A stretch of 64,000 bases of DNA from Hahella sp. (GTDB lineage: Bacteria > Pseudomonadota > Gammaproteobacteria > Pseudomonadales > Oleiphilaceae), in NCBI GenBank assembly GCA_028280065.1, contig JANQMN010000053.1, forward strand, positions 1 through 64,000, given 5' to 3'. Below the pieces are notes generated by a model. It did no database searches and was not told the origin of the DNA. It saw only the letters and a list, made by a program, of their open reading frames with translations. Shown piece by piece: positions 30,483-40,338 of this stretch (its first letter is position 1; each line of letters starts with the position of its first letter). The position numbers and the translations under genes are program-made.

Positions 30483-31118
30483 ATGAAGCAAGACCTTGAT
30501 CTTCAAAAAATCAACGCGGAGTTGAGAGACAAATCACCACAGGAAATTATTCAGTGGGCACTGGGTTTGAACAAGAATGTATTCTGCTCTACCAGCTTTT
30601 CACCCAATTCCGCTGCGTTGCTTCATATGGTTACCCAGGTCAGCCCGGATATGCCTATTGTTTGGGTGGATAGTGGTTACAATGTCGCTGACACCTACCG
30701 CGTTGCAGAAAAAATCATGCAATCCCTACAGCTGAACATGCACATCTATATTCCACAACAGACGGCTGAACGGCGTAATGCCCTGATGGGCGGCATCCCC
30801 CACCCCGATGACGACGAAGACCTGCACAAAGAGTTTGCCCGGCAAGTAAAACTGGAACCCTTTGAAAGGGCTATCAATGAACTAAAGGGGGAAGTGTGGA
30901 TCACCGGCATTCGCAAGGATGAAACCGAATTCAGGAAAACCTTGGATATTGTCACGGTCAATAGCAAAGGCGTCCTTAAGGTAGCGCCACTGTTTCACTG
31001 GACGGCAGACAGCCTGCAGGACTACATGGACACCTACCAACTACCCAGCCAAAGGCACTATTTCGATCCCACCAAGGTTGCTGACAGCCGCGAGTGTGGG
31101 CTGCATCTTTCTATGTGA
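30483..31118 (+). CDS. cysH: PAPS reductase family protein (short CysH)
   Basis: Thioredoxin- or glutaredoxin-dependent reduction of PAPS to sulfite is the family function. The 211-residue protein has the PP-loop-type opening VFCSTSFSPNSAALLHM, WVDSGYNVADTYRVAE, WITGIRKDETEFRK and the catalytic C-terminal RECGLH. It lacks the CC...CC cluster cysteines of APS reductases, so PAPS is the likely substrate, which fits the presence of cysC. It is about 30 residues shorter than E. coli CysH: the loop between LQDYMDTYQLP and the RECGLH tail is trimmed and lacks the usual GYLSVGD-like segment. Confidence 0.85.
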   Translation: MKQDLDLQKINAELRDKSPQEIIQWALGLNKNVFCSTSFSPNSAALLHMVTQVSPDMPIVWVDSGYNVADTYRVAEKIMQSLQLNMHIYIPQQTAERRNALMGGIPHPDDDEDLHKEFARQVKLEPFERAINELKGEVWITGIRKDETEFRKTLDIVTVNSKGVLKVAPLFHWTADSLQDYMDTYQLPSQRHYFDPTKVADSRECGLHLSM

Positions 31119-31345
31119 AAACCAAGTAAAAACCAGCCTTATGAAGCACTTGAAAAACTTCTCGGGGAAGTATCCGTATGCGCCTTGCGCGCTTTATCCA
31201 TCTTAAGCACGAGAAAACCGAGCGCATGGGCACCCTACGGCAGCAAACCGAGTAATTTGGAAGAACCTCTTATTACAGCAGGCTCTTGGTAAGCACCCTC
31301 CAAGTTATTAAGGCTAGCCTTATATCGCTTCCTGGCTGTTGTAAA

Positions 31346-32458
31346 TTATTTAAGCACTTCCGCCAGTGCAGAGAGCAAACCACTCACCCTTTCTTCGCTG
31401 GCATTATCCCCCATCAAGCCAATTCGCCAAACCTTCCCTGCGAGCGGGCCAAGTCCGGCGCCGATCTCAATTCCATGGTCCTGCAATAAGCGCTGACGCA
31501 CCTGCGCTTCATCTACTCCAGGCGGAACCTTCACTGCATTCAGCATAGGCAGTCTTGCTGGCTGCTCCACTAGCATTTGCAGTCCCAGCTCTTCCAGTCC
31601 CTGAACCAACAAAGCATGGGCATTGGAATGCCTTTTCCAGCGCGTCTCCAAACCTTCATCCAAAACCAACCGAAGCGCTTCATAAAGCCCGTACAGTGAA
31701 TTTACCGGAGCCGTATGGTGATACACTCTGGGAGCATCTTCCTGCCAATACTGCATCACGAGATTCATATCCAAAAACCAGCTTTGCACCGGCGTCTGCC
31801 TGGCTTTTATTGCTTCAACGGCTTTTGCCGAAAAACTGACCGGAGAAATCCCGGGCATTGCACCAAGACATTTTTGCGTTCCTGAATATACCGCGTCTGC
31901 CTGCCAGCGATCCACAGCGACTTCCGTACCGCACCAGGAGGTGACGGTATCCACCAGGCTTAAACAGTCATATTGGCGTGCCAAAGCACAGAGCTCCCGT
32001 GCGTTTGATATGGCTCCCGTTGAGGTTTCGGCATGCACGAAGGCCAACAATTTAACCTGTCCCTGCTGTTTCAGCGCCTGTTCGATACGTTCGGGATCTA
32101 CTGGCTGTCCCCACTCGAACTCAACCACTGTCGGTTCGGCACCGCAACGGAGAATGTTCTCCAGCATCCTTTTGCCAAACACACCATTTATCGCCAGGAC
32201 AACCTTATCGCCGGGCTCCAAGAGATTAACGAAACAGGCTTCCATTCCCGCCGAGCCTGGAGCGGAAACCGGTAAAGTCAGCGGATTTTCGGTTAGAAAA
32301 GTCTGCCGCAACATGCTTTTAATGTCATCCATCAGGCGAATAAACACCGGATCCAGATGGCCAATGGTGGGCTGCGCCAGGGCGTCGAGCACCGATTGCG
32401 GTGTGTTGGTCGGCCCAGGTCCCATAAGAAGACGCTGGGGGATAGTCAGTGTGCTCAC
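31346..32458 (-). CDS. Class V aminotransferase (alanine/serine-glyoxylate type)
   Basis: A 370-residue fold-type I PLP enzyme of the AGXT/SGAT family, which moves amino groups between alanine or serine and glyoxylate or pyruvate. The opening LMGPGPTNTPQSVLDA, the HAETSTGAISNA loop, the aspartate in LSLVDTVTSWCG and the Schiff-base lysine in YSGTQKCLGAMPG are clear. The substrate is not fixed by sequence. It converges with the cysH-like gene across 227 bases in which I see no gene and only a short AAGGCTAGCCTT palindrome. Confidence 0.92.
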   Translation of the reverse strand: MSTLTIPQRLLMGPGPTNTPQSVLDALAQPTIGHLDPVFIRLMDDIKSMLRQTFLTENPLTLPVSAPGSAGMEACFVNLLEPGDKVVLAINGVFGKRMLENILRCGAEPTVVEFEWGQPVDPERIEQALKQQGQVKLLAFVHAETSTGAISNARELCALARQYDCLSLVDTVTSWCGTEVAVDRWQADAVYSGTQKCLGAMPGISPVSFSAKAVEAIKARQTPVQSWFLDMNLVMQYWQEDAPRVYHHTAPVNSLYGLYEALRLVLDEGLETRWKRHSNAHALLVQGLEELGLQMLVEQPARLPMLNAVKVPPGVDEAQVRQRLLQDHGIEIGAGLGPLAGKVWRIGLMGDNASEERVSGLLSALAEVLK

Positions 32459-32653
32459 GTGCTTTGTACCTGATTTTTTATCATATTGTTTTAGTGCTGC
32501 TATCCTGCCTCCGGCCTGCGGGAAAGTAAACAGCCGCTAGCGGGTCCAATTCACACCGATAACAACATTATCCGCTTGCCATATCAGAGGTTGGGACTAA
32601 AATCCTCGCCTGGATACTACCCGATTCGACTACAACCACTCCAGGGAGCAACC

Positions 32654-33697
32654 ATGGCAATCCGCAACTGGGCAGTGCAAACCCTTGAAAAATTGGCCGA
32701 GGATAGTGCCTGCAGCGTAAAGAAAGCCAAGGAACTACCTTCGGCCAATGCCGACTCCGACAGCTTGTGCCTCACTTTGAAACGGTTGTTCCTGGCGAAG
32801 TCCGGAAAGGGTTACGGCACTTTGACAATGCAAGGAGAACATAAGCTCATTTCCCCCTGGCTTAAAGAATGGTGGGAGGAAAAGATTCCCTTCCAGCGAC
32901 TGGTCGAAGAAGGACTGGATATTCTCCAGGAACGCCTGGGTACGGTACCGGCCGTAACCCAAAGTTATTGCCTTTGGACAGAAGAAGTTCAGGGGGAGCA
33001 ACGGTTTTTGTATCTCTTCATCGTGGAGAGCAGTGTTACCAATGTGGTAAACCAGGATTTCGCCCTTGAGCCGATCGAACACTTCGACCCGCAAACCCTG
33101 AACTTTGCGATTCGCCTGGATATGACCACTTTATTCGGTAATCAATCTGAGAATTCAACTGATGCGGCCCAGGTATATCTGGCACGCGGGCAACGGAAAC
33201 TCGCTGAAGCCGCCTGCATCGCCTTCGGATTCACCAGCAAAATCGACATCCGGAAAGACACTGAAACCGTTTTGGAAGGAATAGAGCGGTACGCGACAAA
33301 TTTGGACCACAATCAAGCACAGACCTTTAAACGCAAAGCGCTGGAGTTTTGCCAGGAACAAGACAAAATTGGGGAAGCCGTGGACATTGACGAACTGTCA
33401 ATAAATTCTGACGAGCATAATCCGCAGGCGTTCGCCCACTTTTTCCGCAATGAACTTCCCGGCAATGCTTCGGCACTGCGCCCCGACAGCCGCAAGCTCA
33501 AACAGTTGGTGCGCTTTGCCGGCAGAGGCCAAGGTGTCAGTCTTTCTTTCTCTTCAGAGGTATTTAACCAAAGCGTGGTCTACGATGAACAACAGGATAC
33601 CCTGGTAATCACCGAGATTCCGAAGGCACTGAAAGCGCAGTTAAAGCGCTATATGGAGCAACAGGAAGAACCGAATGAACAGGATGATTCAGACTAG
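32654..33697 (+). CDS. yejK: Nucleoid-associated protein YejK
   Basis: Member of the NdpA/YejK (37 kDa nucleoid protein) family, abundant on DNA in E. coli but of unclear detailed role. I start at MAIRNWAVQTLEKLAED, preceded by AGGGAG, and not at the track ATG 26 codons upstream. The 347 residues include SPWLKEWWEEKIPFQRLVEEGL and the C-terminal SLSFSSEVFNQSVVYDEQQDTLVITEIPKAL. The 3' end overlaps the convergent trmH by nine bases. Confidence 0.94.
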   Translation: MAIRNWAVQTLEKLAEDSACSVKKAKELPSANADSDSLCLTLKRLFLAKSGKGYGTLTMQGEHKLISPWLKEWWEEKIPFQRLVEEGLDILQERLGTVPAVTQSYCLWTEEVQGEQRFLYLFIVESSVTNVVNQDFALEPIEHFDPQTLNFAIRLDMTTLFGNQSENSTDAAQVYLARGQRKLAEAACIAFGFTSKIDIRKDTETVLEGIERYATNLDHNQAQTFKRKALEFCQEQDKIGEAVDIDELSINSDEHNPQAFAHFFRNELPGNASALRPDSRKLKQLVRFAGRGQGVSLSFSSEVFNQSVVYDEQQDTLVITEIPKALKAQLKRYMEQQEEPNEQDDSD

Positions 33698-34423
33698 GCC
33701 ATCTTTACCGGCCGACAGCTCGCTTACCGGCAAATCCGCCTGAAACTGGCGCATAGTCTGCCACCAGGTTTCCGGGGCGACAATGTTGGCAGCATCATCC
33801 ATTTGCGGATAGGGCAATCCGAGGGCATCGCATTTTGCGGCAAATATTGGATGGGTCCAACGAAACAGGAAATAATGAAACTCTTCCGCGCTCAACCGGC
33901 AAACATCGTACATACCGGCCAGCCAACGTTGGCGGTGCGCTTCCTGCAGAATAATTGACGCCGCTACCGAGACATTCAGCGACGAAACCATGCCCTGCAT
34001 GGGAATAATAATGTGTTGGTCGGCCAGTTTTGCACTTTCTTGGGTAACCCCATACTTCTCGGATCCCATTAAAATTGCGCATGGCTCTCTGTAGTCCACT
34101 TTTCGAAAATCGATGGCCTGATCGGAGAAATGCGCGGCGAAGACTTTATAACCGTGACCCTGTAGTTCTCTAACCGGCTCATCCACCTGAGTGTGCTTGT
34201 GCAATTCAACAAACCGCTCGCTACCTTTTGAACTGCCCCGGGGCCAGCGTTGCGCCCGCCAGGGCCATACCATATGCAGATGGGCTCCGCCTACTGCATC
34301 AAGCGTACGCATAATCGCGGCGATATTGTGCGGCTTATGAACCTGTTCCGCGATCACCCGCAGGTCCGGTTGACGGTGACTAAGCACCTGTTGATATTTA
34401 TGGAACCTGGAAGGGGTAATCAT
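33689..34423 (-). CDS. trmH: tRNA (guanosine(18)-2'-O)-methyltransferase
   Basis: SPOUT-class enzyme that methylates G18 in the tRNA D-loop. Motifs are EQVHKPHNIAAIMRTLDAVG, the knot region ILMGSEKYGVTQE and IIIPMQGMVSSLNVSVAASIIL. I start at MITPSRFHKYQQVL (244 residues), which aligns with E. coli TrmH (229 residues), and drop 14 track residues. The C-terminal TrmH-specific extension is present. It runs convergent with yejK and lies downstream of the DUF1820 gene. Confidence 0.94.
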   Translation of the reverse strand: MITPSRFHKYQQVLSHRQPDLRVIAEQVHKPHNIAAIMRTLDAVGGAHLHMVWPWRAQRWPRGSSKGSERFVELHKHTQVDEPVRELQGHGYKVFAAHFSDQAIDFRKVDYREPCAILMGSEKYGVTQESAKLADQHIIIPMQGMVSSLNVSVAASIILQEAHRQRWLAGMYDVCRLSAEEFHYFLFRWTHPIFAAKCDALGLPYPQMDDAANIVAPETWWQTMRQFQADLPVSELSAGKDGLV

Positions 34424-34463
34424 GGAATCGGGTTGGCATGGGCGGCTTCCTATCGCCCATCGC

Positions 34464-34483
34464 AACCGACTTACTTGTCGGTT
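34464..34483. terminator. Hairpin at the 3' end of the DUF1820 gene
   Basis: AACCGAC, TTACTT, GTCGGTT is a perfect 7-bp stem that straddles the DUF1820 stop codon. The T tract lies on the plus-strand side, so it may stabilise or end a transcript rather than act as a standard terminator for the minus-strand gene. Confidence 0.35.
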
Positions 34484-34794
34484 TTGATCGGCGGGCGGGG
34501 GAAACTGGCAACAGTACCGGACTTGGCGGTAGTAATTTTGGCTGTGCCTTGCTGCTCGACTTCGTCGATCCGAATAATGCTGGTCATCGGAATAAAGGAT
34601 CGCTTAACACCGGCAAAGGCATTTTTCAGCTTTTCTTCAGCGGGATCCACCAACAATTGCGACCGCTCCCCAAACAACCAGGCCTCGACTTCAATGAAGC
34701 CGTACAGGTCGCTGTTGTAGACATTACTGGCATAGAGTTCGAAGACTTCGTCTTCATTGATATAAACAACCCGGTATATATTCTTTTGTGCCAT
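34471..34794 (-). CDS. DUF1820 family protein
   Basis: A 107-residue conserved gammaproteobacterial protein of unknown function. Family features are IYRVVYINEDEVFELYASNV, GFIEVEAWLFGERSQLLVDP, EEKLKNAFAGVKRSFIPM and IIRIDEVEQQG. There is no signal peptide or membrane helix. It lies upstream of trmH on the same strand and diverges from miaB. Confidence 0.88.
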   Translation of the reverse strand: MAQKNIYRVVYINEDEVFELYASNVYNSDLYGFIEVEAWLFGERSQLLVDPAEEKLKNAFAGVKRSFIPMTSIIRIDEVEQQGTAKITTAKSGTVASFPRPPIKTDK

Positions 34795-35113
34795 GAATTA
34801 TTCGTTCGTTTTATCCGTCGTTGCGGGAATCAGCCAATTCCCATCCCAATTTAGGGGCGGCATCATAGCACATTGCTTTCCGCTTTGGCGCTACTTTAAC
34901 GAGGAAAAGCTTAAAAAACAGGCAAGCCCTCTACTCTTGGAAGAATCCAGTCCGTATAATATGCGGCCCTTCGATGGCCTGAGCCGCGAACTTCTCCGTC
35001 GAAGACAATGAGGCTTTTTGATTGATCATTGGTTTGGATCGATCACTAGTTTGGATTGACCACCAACTTGGATGAATCTCCAATAACGGAAATATATATA
35101 CAGGTACACCAGC
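34795..35113. other. Divergent intergenic region between DUF1820 gene and miaB
   Basis: No gene is supported here. On the plus strand there is a perfect TATAAT (34955-34960) followed by a GC-rich discriminator, a possible miaB promoter with a poor -35. A set of three degenerate 17-bp tandem repeats lies at 35023-35073. A short CTTC-TCCGTC-GAAG hairpin is followed by GAGGCTTTTT near 35011-35020. Confidence 0.45.
35023..35073 (+). repeat. Three tandem degenerate 17-bp repeats upstream of miaB
   Basis: TGATCATTGGTTTGGAT, CGATCACTAGTTTGGAT and TGACCACCAACTTGGAT follow each other without gaps. Each ends in TTGGAT. They lie 40 bases before the miaB start, within the likely leader. Function unknown; they may be protein-binding sites or a small replication-slippage repeat. 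Confidence 0.65.
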
Positions 35114-36454
35114 ATGGCGCAAAAACTATTCATTAAAACCTATGGCTGTCAGATGAATGAATATGATTCATCTCGGATGGCGGATTTATTAGGTGAAAGC
35201 CATGAGGTTGACTTGACCGACAATCCGGAAGAAGCCGATATTCTGCTGCTTAACACCTGCTCTATTCGGGAAAAGGCCCAAGAGAAGGTATTTCACCAGT
35301 TAGGCCGCTGGCGCTCGCTCAAGGAGCAGAATCCGAACCTGGTTATCGGCGTCGGCGGCTGTGTCGCCAGTCAGGAAGGCGATGCAATAAGAACTCGAGC
35401 ACCTTACGTGGATATGGTTTTTGGCCCGCAAACCCTGCACCGTCTGCCGGAAATGGTTAATTCGGTGGAAAGCCAAAAGATTCCCGTCGTCGACGTCACC
35501 TTTCCGGAAATTGAAAAGTTCGACCGCCTGCCCATGCCGAAAAGCGACGGCGTCAGCGCTTTCGTATCGATCATGGAAGGTTGCAGCAAATATTGCACCT
35601 TTTGCGTCGTACCCTACACCCGCGGTGAAGAAGTCAGCCGGCCGGTAGATGATGTGATTGCCGAAATCGTGCATTTGGCACAGCAGGGAGTTCGGGAAGT
35701 GAACCTACTCGGGCAAAATGTGAATGCCTATCAGGGTGCTACCCATGACGGCGATATCATGGACCTGGCCGAACTTGTCACCTATGTTGCCTCCGTCGAC
35801 GGCATTGACCGGATTCGATACACCACCTCGCACCCAGTCGAATTTTCCGATGCCTTGATCGATGTTTATGCCCAGGTACCGGAACTGGTGAGCCATCTGC
35901 ATTTACCGGTGCAAAGTGGCTCCGACAGCATTCTTAAAGCCATGAAACGTGGCCATTCCGCTGCCGAATATACCGAAAAACTGCGCCGGCTGATGCAAAT
36001 TCGACCAGGCATCAGCTTGTCTTCCGACTTCATCGTCGGTTTCCCCGGCGAAACCGATGCGGATTTTGAAGCGACCATGAACCTCATCAGTGAGATCGGC
36101 TTTGATCATTCCTTCAGCTTTATCTACAGCGCTCGTCCCGGAACGCCCGCAGCGGAGCTGGAAGACAATGTCGGCGAGGAAACGAAAAAGCACCGCCTGA
36201 GTTTGCTGCAACAGCGGCTTAACCAACAGGCGCATTCGATTAGCAGGCGCATGGTGGGGAATCGGGAACGAATACTGGTGACCGGGGTATCGAAGAAAGA
36301 CCCAGGTGATTTACAAGGCCGCACCGAAAATAACCGGGTAGTAAACTTCCCCTGCAGCGATGCGGGCATTATCGGCAAGTTCATCGACGTTGAAATAACC
36401 CAGGCCTTCCCCAACTCCTTGCGTGGCGAACGCATCGATACTCAGGCATACTAA
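35114..36454 (+). CDS. miaB: tRNA-2-methylthio-N6-dimethylallyladenosine synthase
   Basis: Radical-SAM methylthiotransferase that modifies A37 of tRNAs reading UNN codons. The 446-residue protein has the N-terminal cluster cysteines in [27 protein letters not shown] and [11 protein letters not shown]. The radical-SAM motif is [20 protein letters not shown]-terminal TRAM domain follows. It heads the conserved miaB-phoH-ybeY-corC-lnt operon. Confidence 0.98.
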   Translation: MAQKLFIKTYGCQMNEYDSSRMADLLGESHEVDLTDNPEEADILLLNTCSIREKAQEKVFHQLGRWRSLKEQNPNLVIGVGGCVASQEGDAIRTRAPYVDMVFGPQTLHRLPEMVNSVESQKIPVVDVTFPEIEKFDRLPMPKSDGVSAFVSIMEGCSKYCTFCVVPYTRGEEVSRPVDDVIAEIVHLAQQGVREVNLLGQNVNAYQGATHDGDIMDLAELVTYVASVDGIDRIRYTTSHPVEFSDALIDVYAQVPELVSHLHLPVQSGSDSILKAMKRGHSAAEYTEKLRRLMQIRPGISLSSDFIVGFPGETDADFEATMNLISEIGFDHSFSFIYSARPGTPAAELEDNVGEETKKHRLSLLQQRLNQQAHSISRRMVGNRERILVTGVSKKDPGDLQGRTENNRVVNFPCSDAGIIGKFIDVEITQAFPNSLRGERIDTQAY

Positions 36455-36483
36455 CGGCTGTTAAGCGACGACACGGAACCGAA

Positions 36484-37458
36484 TTGACAGAAGCATCTTT
36501 GCAATTGCAACTTGAACCGGCAGACCCTGTCCGGTTGATGGCGCTCTGCGGCCAATTTGACGAAAATCTAAAACTGTTGGAACAACGCCTGGCCGTTGAC
36601 ATCAGCTATCGCGGACATGCCTTCAAGCTGGGCGGCAGCCAGCGTCAGATTAACGCCGCCGCCGAAATTCTCAGGCATTTATACCGGGAAACCGAAGCCG
36701 ATAAGGCCATTCCCAAGGAAATGGTGCATCTGTTCATTCGCGAATCTGAAGCCGAGGCGGACGACGATGATCGCTCCTCTGCGGGAACTTCAATTCGCAC
36801 CCCAAAACTTCATATCAAGCCCAGAAGCGGCAATCAGACGCGCTATGTAAAAGCCATTCTCAATCACGACATCAATTTCGGCGTAGGTCCGGCGGGAACC
36901 GGCAAGACCTATCTGGCGGTGGCTTGTGCCGCCCAGGCACTTGCAGACGACCGGGTAAAAAGAATCCTATTAGTTCGACCGGCGGTGGAAGCAGGCGAAA
37001 AGCTGGGTTTTTTACCAGGCGACCTGGCCCAGAAAGTCGACCCCTATCTGCGACCGCTCTATGATGCGCTGTACGAAATGTTTGGCTTCGAGCAGGTAAC
37101 CCGACTGCTCGAAAAGGGCCTGATTGAAATCGCCCCGTTAGCCTTCATGCGCGGCAGGACGCTAAACAACAGCTTCATTATTTTGGATGAAAGCCAAAAT
37201 ACCACGCCGGAACAGATGAAAATGTTTCTTACCAGAATCGGTTTCGGCTCTACTGCCGTTATTACCGGCGATACCACCCAAATTGATCTAGGCAAGGGCA
37301 TGCCTTCCGGACTGGTGCAATCGCTGCGGGTATTGGAGAAGGTAACCGGTATCAGCATCACCCACTTCAAGAGCAAAGATGTGGTAAGGCACCCTCTGGT
37401 GCAACGCATCGTCGATGCCTACGAGGCTTTTAACGACGCCAATGAACGCAGAAATTGA
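36484..37458 (+). CDS. ybeZ: PhoH-like ATPase (YbeZ)
   Basis: P-loop ATPase of the PhoH family, 324 residues. The N-terminal KH-like part ([18 protein letters not shown]) precedes [18 protein letters not shown] (Walker A), [20 protein letters not shown] (Walker B) and [10 protein letters not shown]. In E. coli YbeZ associates with YbeY and is thought to act in RNA or ribosome metabolism. The predicted start is TTG. The last 17 bases overlap ybeY. Confidence 0.95.
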   Translation: MTEASLQLQLEPADPVRLMALCGQFDENLKLLEQRLAVDISYRGHAFKLGGSQRQINAAAEILRHLYRETEADKAIPKEMVHLFIRESEAEADDDDRSSAGTSIRTPKLHIKPRSGNQTRYVKAILNHDINFGVGPAGTGKTYLAVACAAQALADDRVKRILLVRPAVEAGEKLGFLPGDLAQKVDPYLRPLYDALYEMFGFEQVTRLLEKGLIEIAPLAFMRGRTLNNSFIILDESQNTTPEQMKMFLTRIGFGSTAVITGDTTQIDLGKGMPSGLVQSLRVLEKVTGISITHFKSKDVVRHPLVQRIVDAYEAFNDANERRN

Positions 37459-37909
37459 CATTCAAGTTGCCACCGAAGTTCCCCGGCAGCAATTCCCCTC
37501 AGACGCACAACTATGTTCGTGGGCGAAAACGGCGGTGCAGGCCGACAAGGACTTCGAAGTCACGATTCGATTGGTAGATGTTGCCGAAAGTCAGCACTTG
37601 AATCACCAGTATCGGCAAAAGGACAGCCCGACTAACGTCTTGTCCTTCCCATTTGAAGCACCGGAGAGCATCGATCTTCCATTGTTGGGGGATCTGGTCA
37701 TTTGTGCTCCGCTGGTCGCCGAGGAAGCGGTTGAGCAGAAGAAAACCTTAGAATCCCATTGGGCGCATTTAGTGATCCACGGCATGTTGCACTTACAAGG
37801 CTATGATCACCTACTTGAACATGACGCCGAGGTAATGGAAAATCTTGAAATCGAGTTAATGGCCAGTTTGGGTTTTCCAGACCCCTATGCAGTATCCACA
37901 CCCAATTGA
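37442..37909 (+). CDS. ybeY: Endoribonuclease YbeY
   Basis: Zinc-dependent single-strand endoribonuclease in 16S rRNA 3' maturation and ribosome quality control. The metal site [16 protein letters not shown] matches the family three-histidine motif, and [12 protein letters not shown] is also conserved. I start at the ATG at 37442 ([13 protein letters not shown]), giving 155 residues as in E. coli, rather than at the track ATG within ybeZ. It is translationally coupled to ybeZ. Confidence 0.96.
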   Translation: MNAEIDIQVATEVPRQQFPSDAQLCSWAKTAVQADKDFEVTIRLVDVAESQHLNHQYRQKDSPTNVLSFPFEAPESIDLPLLGDLVICAPLVAEEAVEQKKTLESHWAHLVIHGMLHLQGYDHLLEHDAEVMENLEIELMASLGFPDPYAVSTPN

Positions 37910-37954
37910 GCGCTGAACCATAAGAACCTAAAGACAGGTACAAAAATACATACA

Positions 37955-38791
37955 ATGAGCGACGATCAGTCGAGTAGCGGGTCAAAGACCTGGTGGGAAC
38001 GCCTCTCCCAAGCCTTTTCTGACGACCCACAAAACAAGGAAGATTTACTGGAAATCCTGCGCGAAGCAGAAACTGACAACATAATCGATGCGGATGCCCT
38101 CAGCCTGATAGAAGGCGCCATGCTGGTCACCGACATGCAAGCCCGGGAGATCATGATTCCCAGGGCGCAAATGTCCGTTCTCAAGGCCGATACTCCCCCT
38201 GTTGAATATGCCGACGAAATCATATCTTCGGCCCATTCCCGGTATCCGGTGGTGGGCGACTCCAAGGATGAGATTATCGGCATATTGCTCGCCAAAGATC
38301 TGCTCAGCCTGGCATTGAAGAACGATCTGCATCAATCGAAAATTCAGGATATATTGCGACCGGTCTGGTTTATTCCGGAAAGCAAACGTCTCAACCAACT
38401 GCTCAAGGAATTCAAGGACAACCGCAACCATATGGCGATCGTGGTAGACGAATATGGCGGTGTCGCAGGTCTGGTGACCATTGAAGACGTTCTTGAGCAA
38501 ATTGTCGGCGAAATCGAAGACGAGCATGACTTCGATGACGAAGGGCTGATCAAGTGCACCGAAGATAATCATTTCACGGTCAAAGCCCACACATCCATTG
38601 AGGAATTCAACGAATACTTCAACTCAACCCTTGATGAGGACGAATTCGATACGATTGGCGGCTTGACGCTGAAGCACTTCGGACGCCTGCCAAAACGCGG
38701 CGAATCCATTTCTTTCGGTGGGTTTAAGATAAAAGTTCTGAATGCCGACAGCCGCCAGTTGAGACTTCTGCAAATTAATCGCCAGACATGA
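37955..38791 (+). CDS. corC: CorC/YbeX family CBS-domain protein
   Basis: A 278-residue soluble protein with an N-terminal acidic stretch and two CBS domains (REIMIPRAQMSVLKAD..., IQDILRPVWFIPESKRLNQLL...EYGGVAGLVTIEDVLEQIVGEI). A C-terminal CorC_HlyC transporter-associated domain follows (TIGGLTLKHFGRLPKRGESI). The family is connected to magnesium/cobalt efflux and, as YbeX, to ribosome metabolism. The stop overlaps the lnt start by four bases. Confidence 0.95.
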   Translation: MSDDQSSSGSKTWWERLSQAFSDDPQNKEDLLEILREAETDNIIDADALSLIEGAMLVTDMQAREIMIPRAQMSVLKADTPPVEYADEIISSAHSRYPVVGDSKDEIIGILLAKDLLSLALKNDLHQSKIQDILRPVWFIPESKRLNQLLKEFKDNRNHMAIVVDEYGGVAGLVTIEDVLEQIVGEIEDEHDFDDEGLIKCTEDNHFTVKAHTSIEEFNEYFNSTLDEDEFDTIGGLTLKHFGRLPKRGESISFGGFKIKVLNADSRQLRLLQINRQT

Positions 38792-40338
38792 TGCAAAAAC
38801 TGCTGACCACCTGGCTGCCTCCCCTAACGGCAGGCTGCCTGATTCCTTTTGCTTTTGCCCCGTACGATCTCTGGCTGCTGATTTTTCCGGCAGTTTGGCT
38901 ATTGCTCTACAGCACCAGGTTCAGCCAGCCGCTTCAAGCCGCTTTCCAGGGGTGGCTTTTTGGCCTCGGCATGTTCGGGCTGGGCGTTTCCTGGGTCCAC
39001 GTCAGTATTCATGAGCACGGCGGGGCATCTTTGCCACTGGCAATATTTCTTACTGCGATTTTTGTCGCCGGTATCGCCCTCTTTCATGCCCTGCAGTTTT
39101 TCTGCGCCGCAAGATTAACGCCCAAGACACAACCGCTCCTGAATGCAATAAGTTTTATTTTAATGTGGATTGTATTCGAATGGGTAAGAACCTGGTTTCT
39201 TACCGGCTTCCCCTGGTTATTACTTGGCAACAGCATGCTCAACACGACGTTGGCCGGATGGGCACCGGTATTAGGGGTTTATGGGGTTTCGTTGCTTCTA
39301 CTGTTTAGCGCCACAGCATTGTATTGCGGCTGGCGTCTGCGCAGCCATCGCGTAACTCTATATGGGCTGGTGACAGTTGCAGCGTTTTGGCTCGCCGGTT
39401 GGGGGCTCTGGCAATTAGACTGGACTCAGCCTCGGGGGCAAGCCCTCAAAGTCAGTCTGGTACAGGCCAATGTCAAGCAATCCGAAAAATGGAGGAGCCA
39501 CAATAAACGACCGATCACCCAGCGTTATTTGGCCCTTTCAGAACCTTTGTGGGACAGCGATATAATTATATGGCCGGAAACGGCGTTGCCCTATTTCAAG
39601 CATCAGGCCAAAGGGCTGTTGGCGCAACTGGACCGGCGCGCCAAGCAATCTGACACGGCCTTGGCCATGGGCATGCTCACTGCGGATTTCAGCGACCAGG
39701 ATAATACCCGCATTCATAACAGCTTTCTCATTCTTGGCACTGGCGGCGGCACCTACAGCAAACAAAAACTTGTTCCCTTTGGTGAGTATGTTCCTCTGGA
39801 AGATCTGCTGCGTGGTCTAATTGCATTTTTCGATCTACCCATGTCGGATTTACGCCCAGGACCAGCCAATCAACAGGTCTTAACATATAAAGATTCCGAC
39901 GTGTTTCCGATGATTTGCTACGAAGTGGTCTATCCGGATTTTGTCGCCAACTATGCCAGGAATACTGAATTACTGGTGACTGTCAGCAACGACAGCTGGT
40001 TCGGAACATCGAACGGCCCGCTGCAGCATCTGCAAATTGCCCAGATGCGCGCTTTGGAGACGGGCAAGTATGTACTCAGGGGAACCAATAACGGGGTCAC
40101 CGCCATCATTGATCCCAAGGGGCGAGTCGTTAGCCAGGCTCCACAATTTGAAGAAGCGGTGCTACGAGGCGATGCATGGCTGATGCGGGGCAACACCCCT
40201 TTTGTTGCGTTGGGTTCCTGGCCAACCCTATTGACGGTTTTTGCCCTAACCGGCTTCTGCGGTTGGCAAGTCCGCAAAAAAGCGGGGCAAACTGTCAGTG
40301 CCTATGCTCCCGAATCGCCACCTTCCACTTCATCCTGA
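38788..40338 (+). CDS. lnt: Apolipoprotein N-acyltransferase
   Basis: Inner-membrane enzyme that adds the third acyl chain to lipoproteins. The 516 residues have several N-terminal membrane helices, then a periplasmic nitrilase-like domain and a final helix. The Glu-Lys-Cys triad is seen in IIWPETALPYF, SKQKLVPFGEYVP and FPMICYEVVYPDF. It ends the miaB operon and its last 37 bases overlap the convergent zinc-ribbon gene. Confidence 0.97.
   Translation: MMQKLLTTWLPPLTAGCLIPFAFAPYDLWLLIFPAVWLLLYSTRFSQPLQAAFQGWLFGLGMFGLGVSWVHVSIHEHGGASLPLAIFLTAIFVAGIALFHALQFFCAARLTPKTQPLLNAISFILMWIVFEWVRTWFLTGFPWLLLGNSMLNTTLAGWAPVLGVYGVSLLLLFSATALYCGWRLRSHRVTLYGLVTVAAFWLAGWGLWQLDWTQPRGQALKVSLVQANVKQSEKWRSHNKRPITQRYLALSEPLWDSDIIIWPETALPYFKHQAKGLLAQLDRRAKQSDTALAMGMLTADFSDQDNTRIHNSFLILGTGGGTYSKQKLVPFGEYVPLEDLLRGLIAFFDLPMSDLRPGPANQQVLTYKDSDVFPMICYEVVYPDFVANYARNTELLVTVSNDSWFGTSNGPLQHLQIAQMRALETGKYVLRGTNNGVTAIIDPKGRVVSQAPQFEEAVLRGDAWLMRGNTPFVALGSWPTLLTVFALTGFCGWQVRKKAGQTVSAYAPESPPSTSS

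Noticed and set aside
31119-31345. Possible small gene or RNA between the cysH-like gene and the aminotransferase.
   Set aside because: No ORF with a ribosome-binding site, and no stable structure other than a short AAGGCTAGCCTT palindrome.
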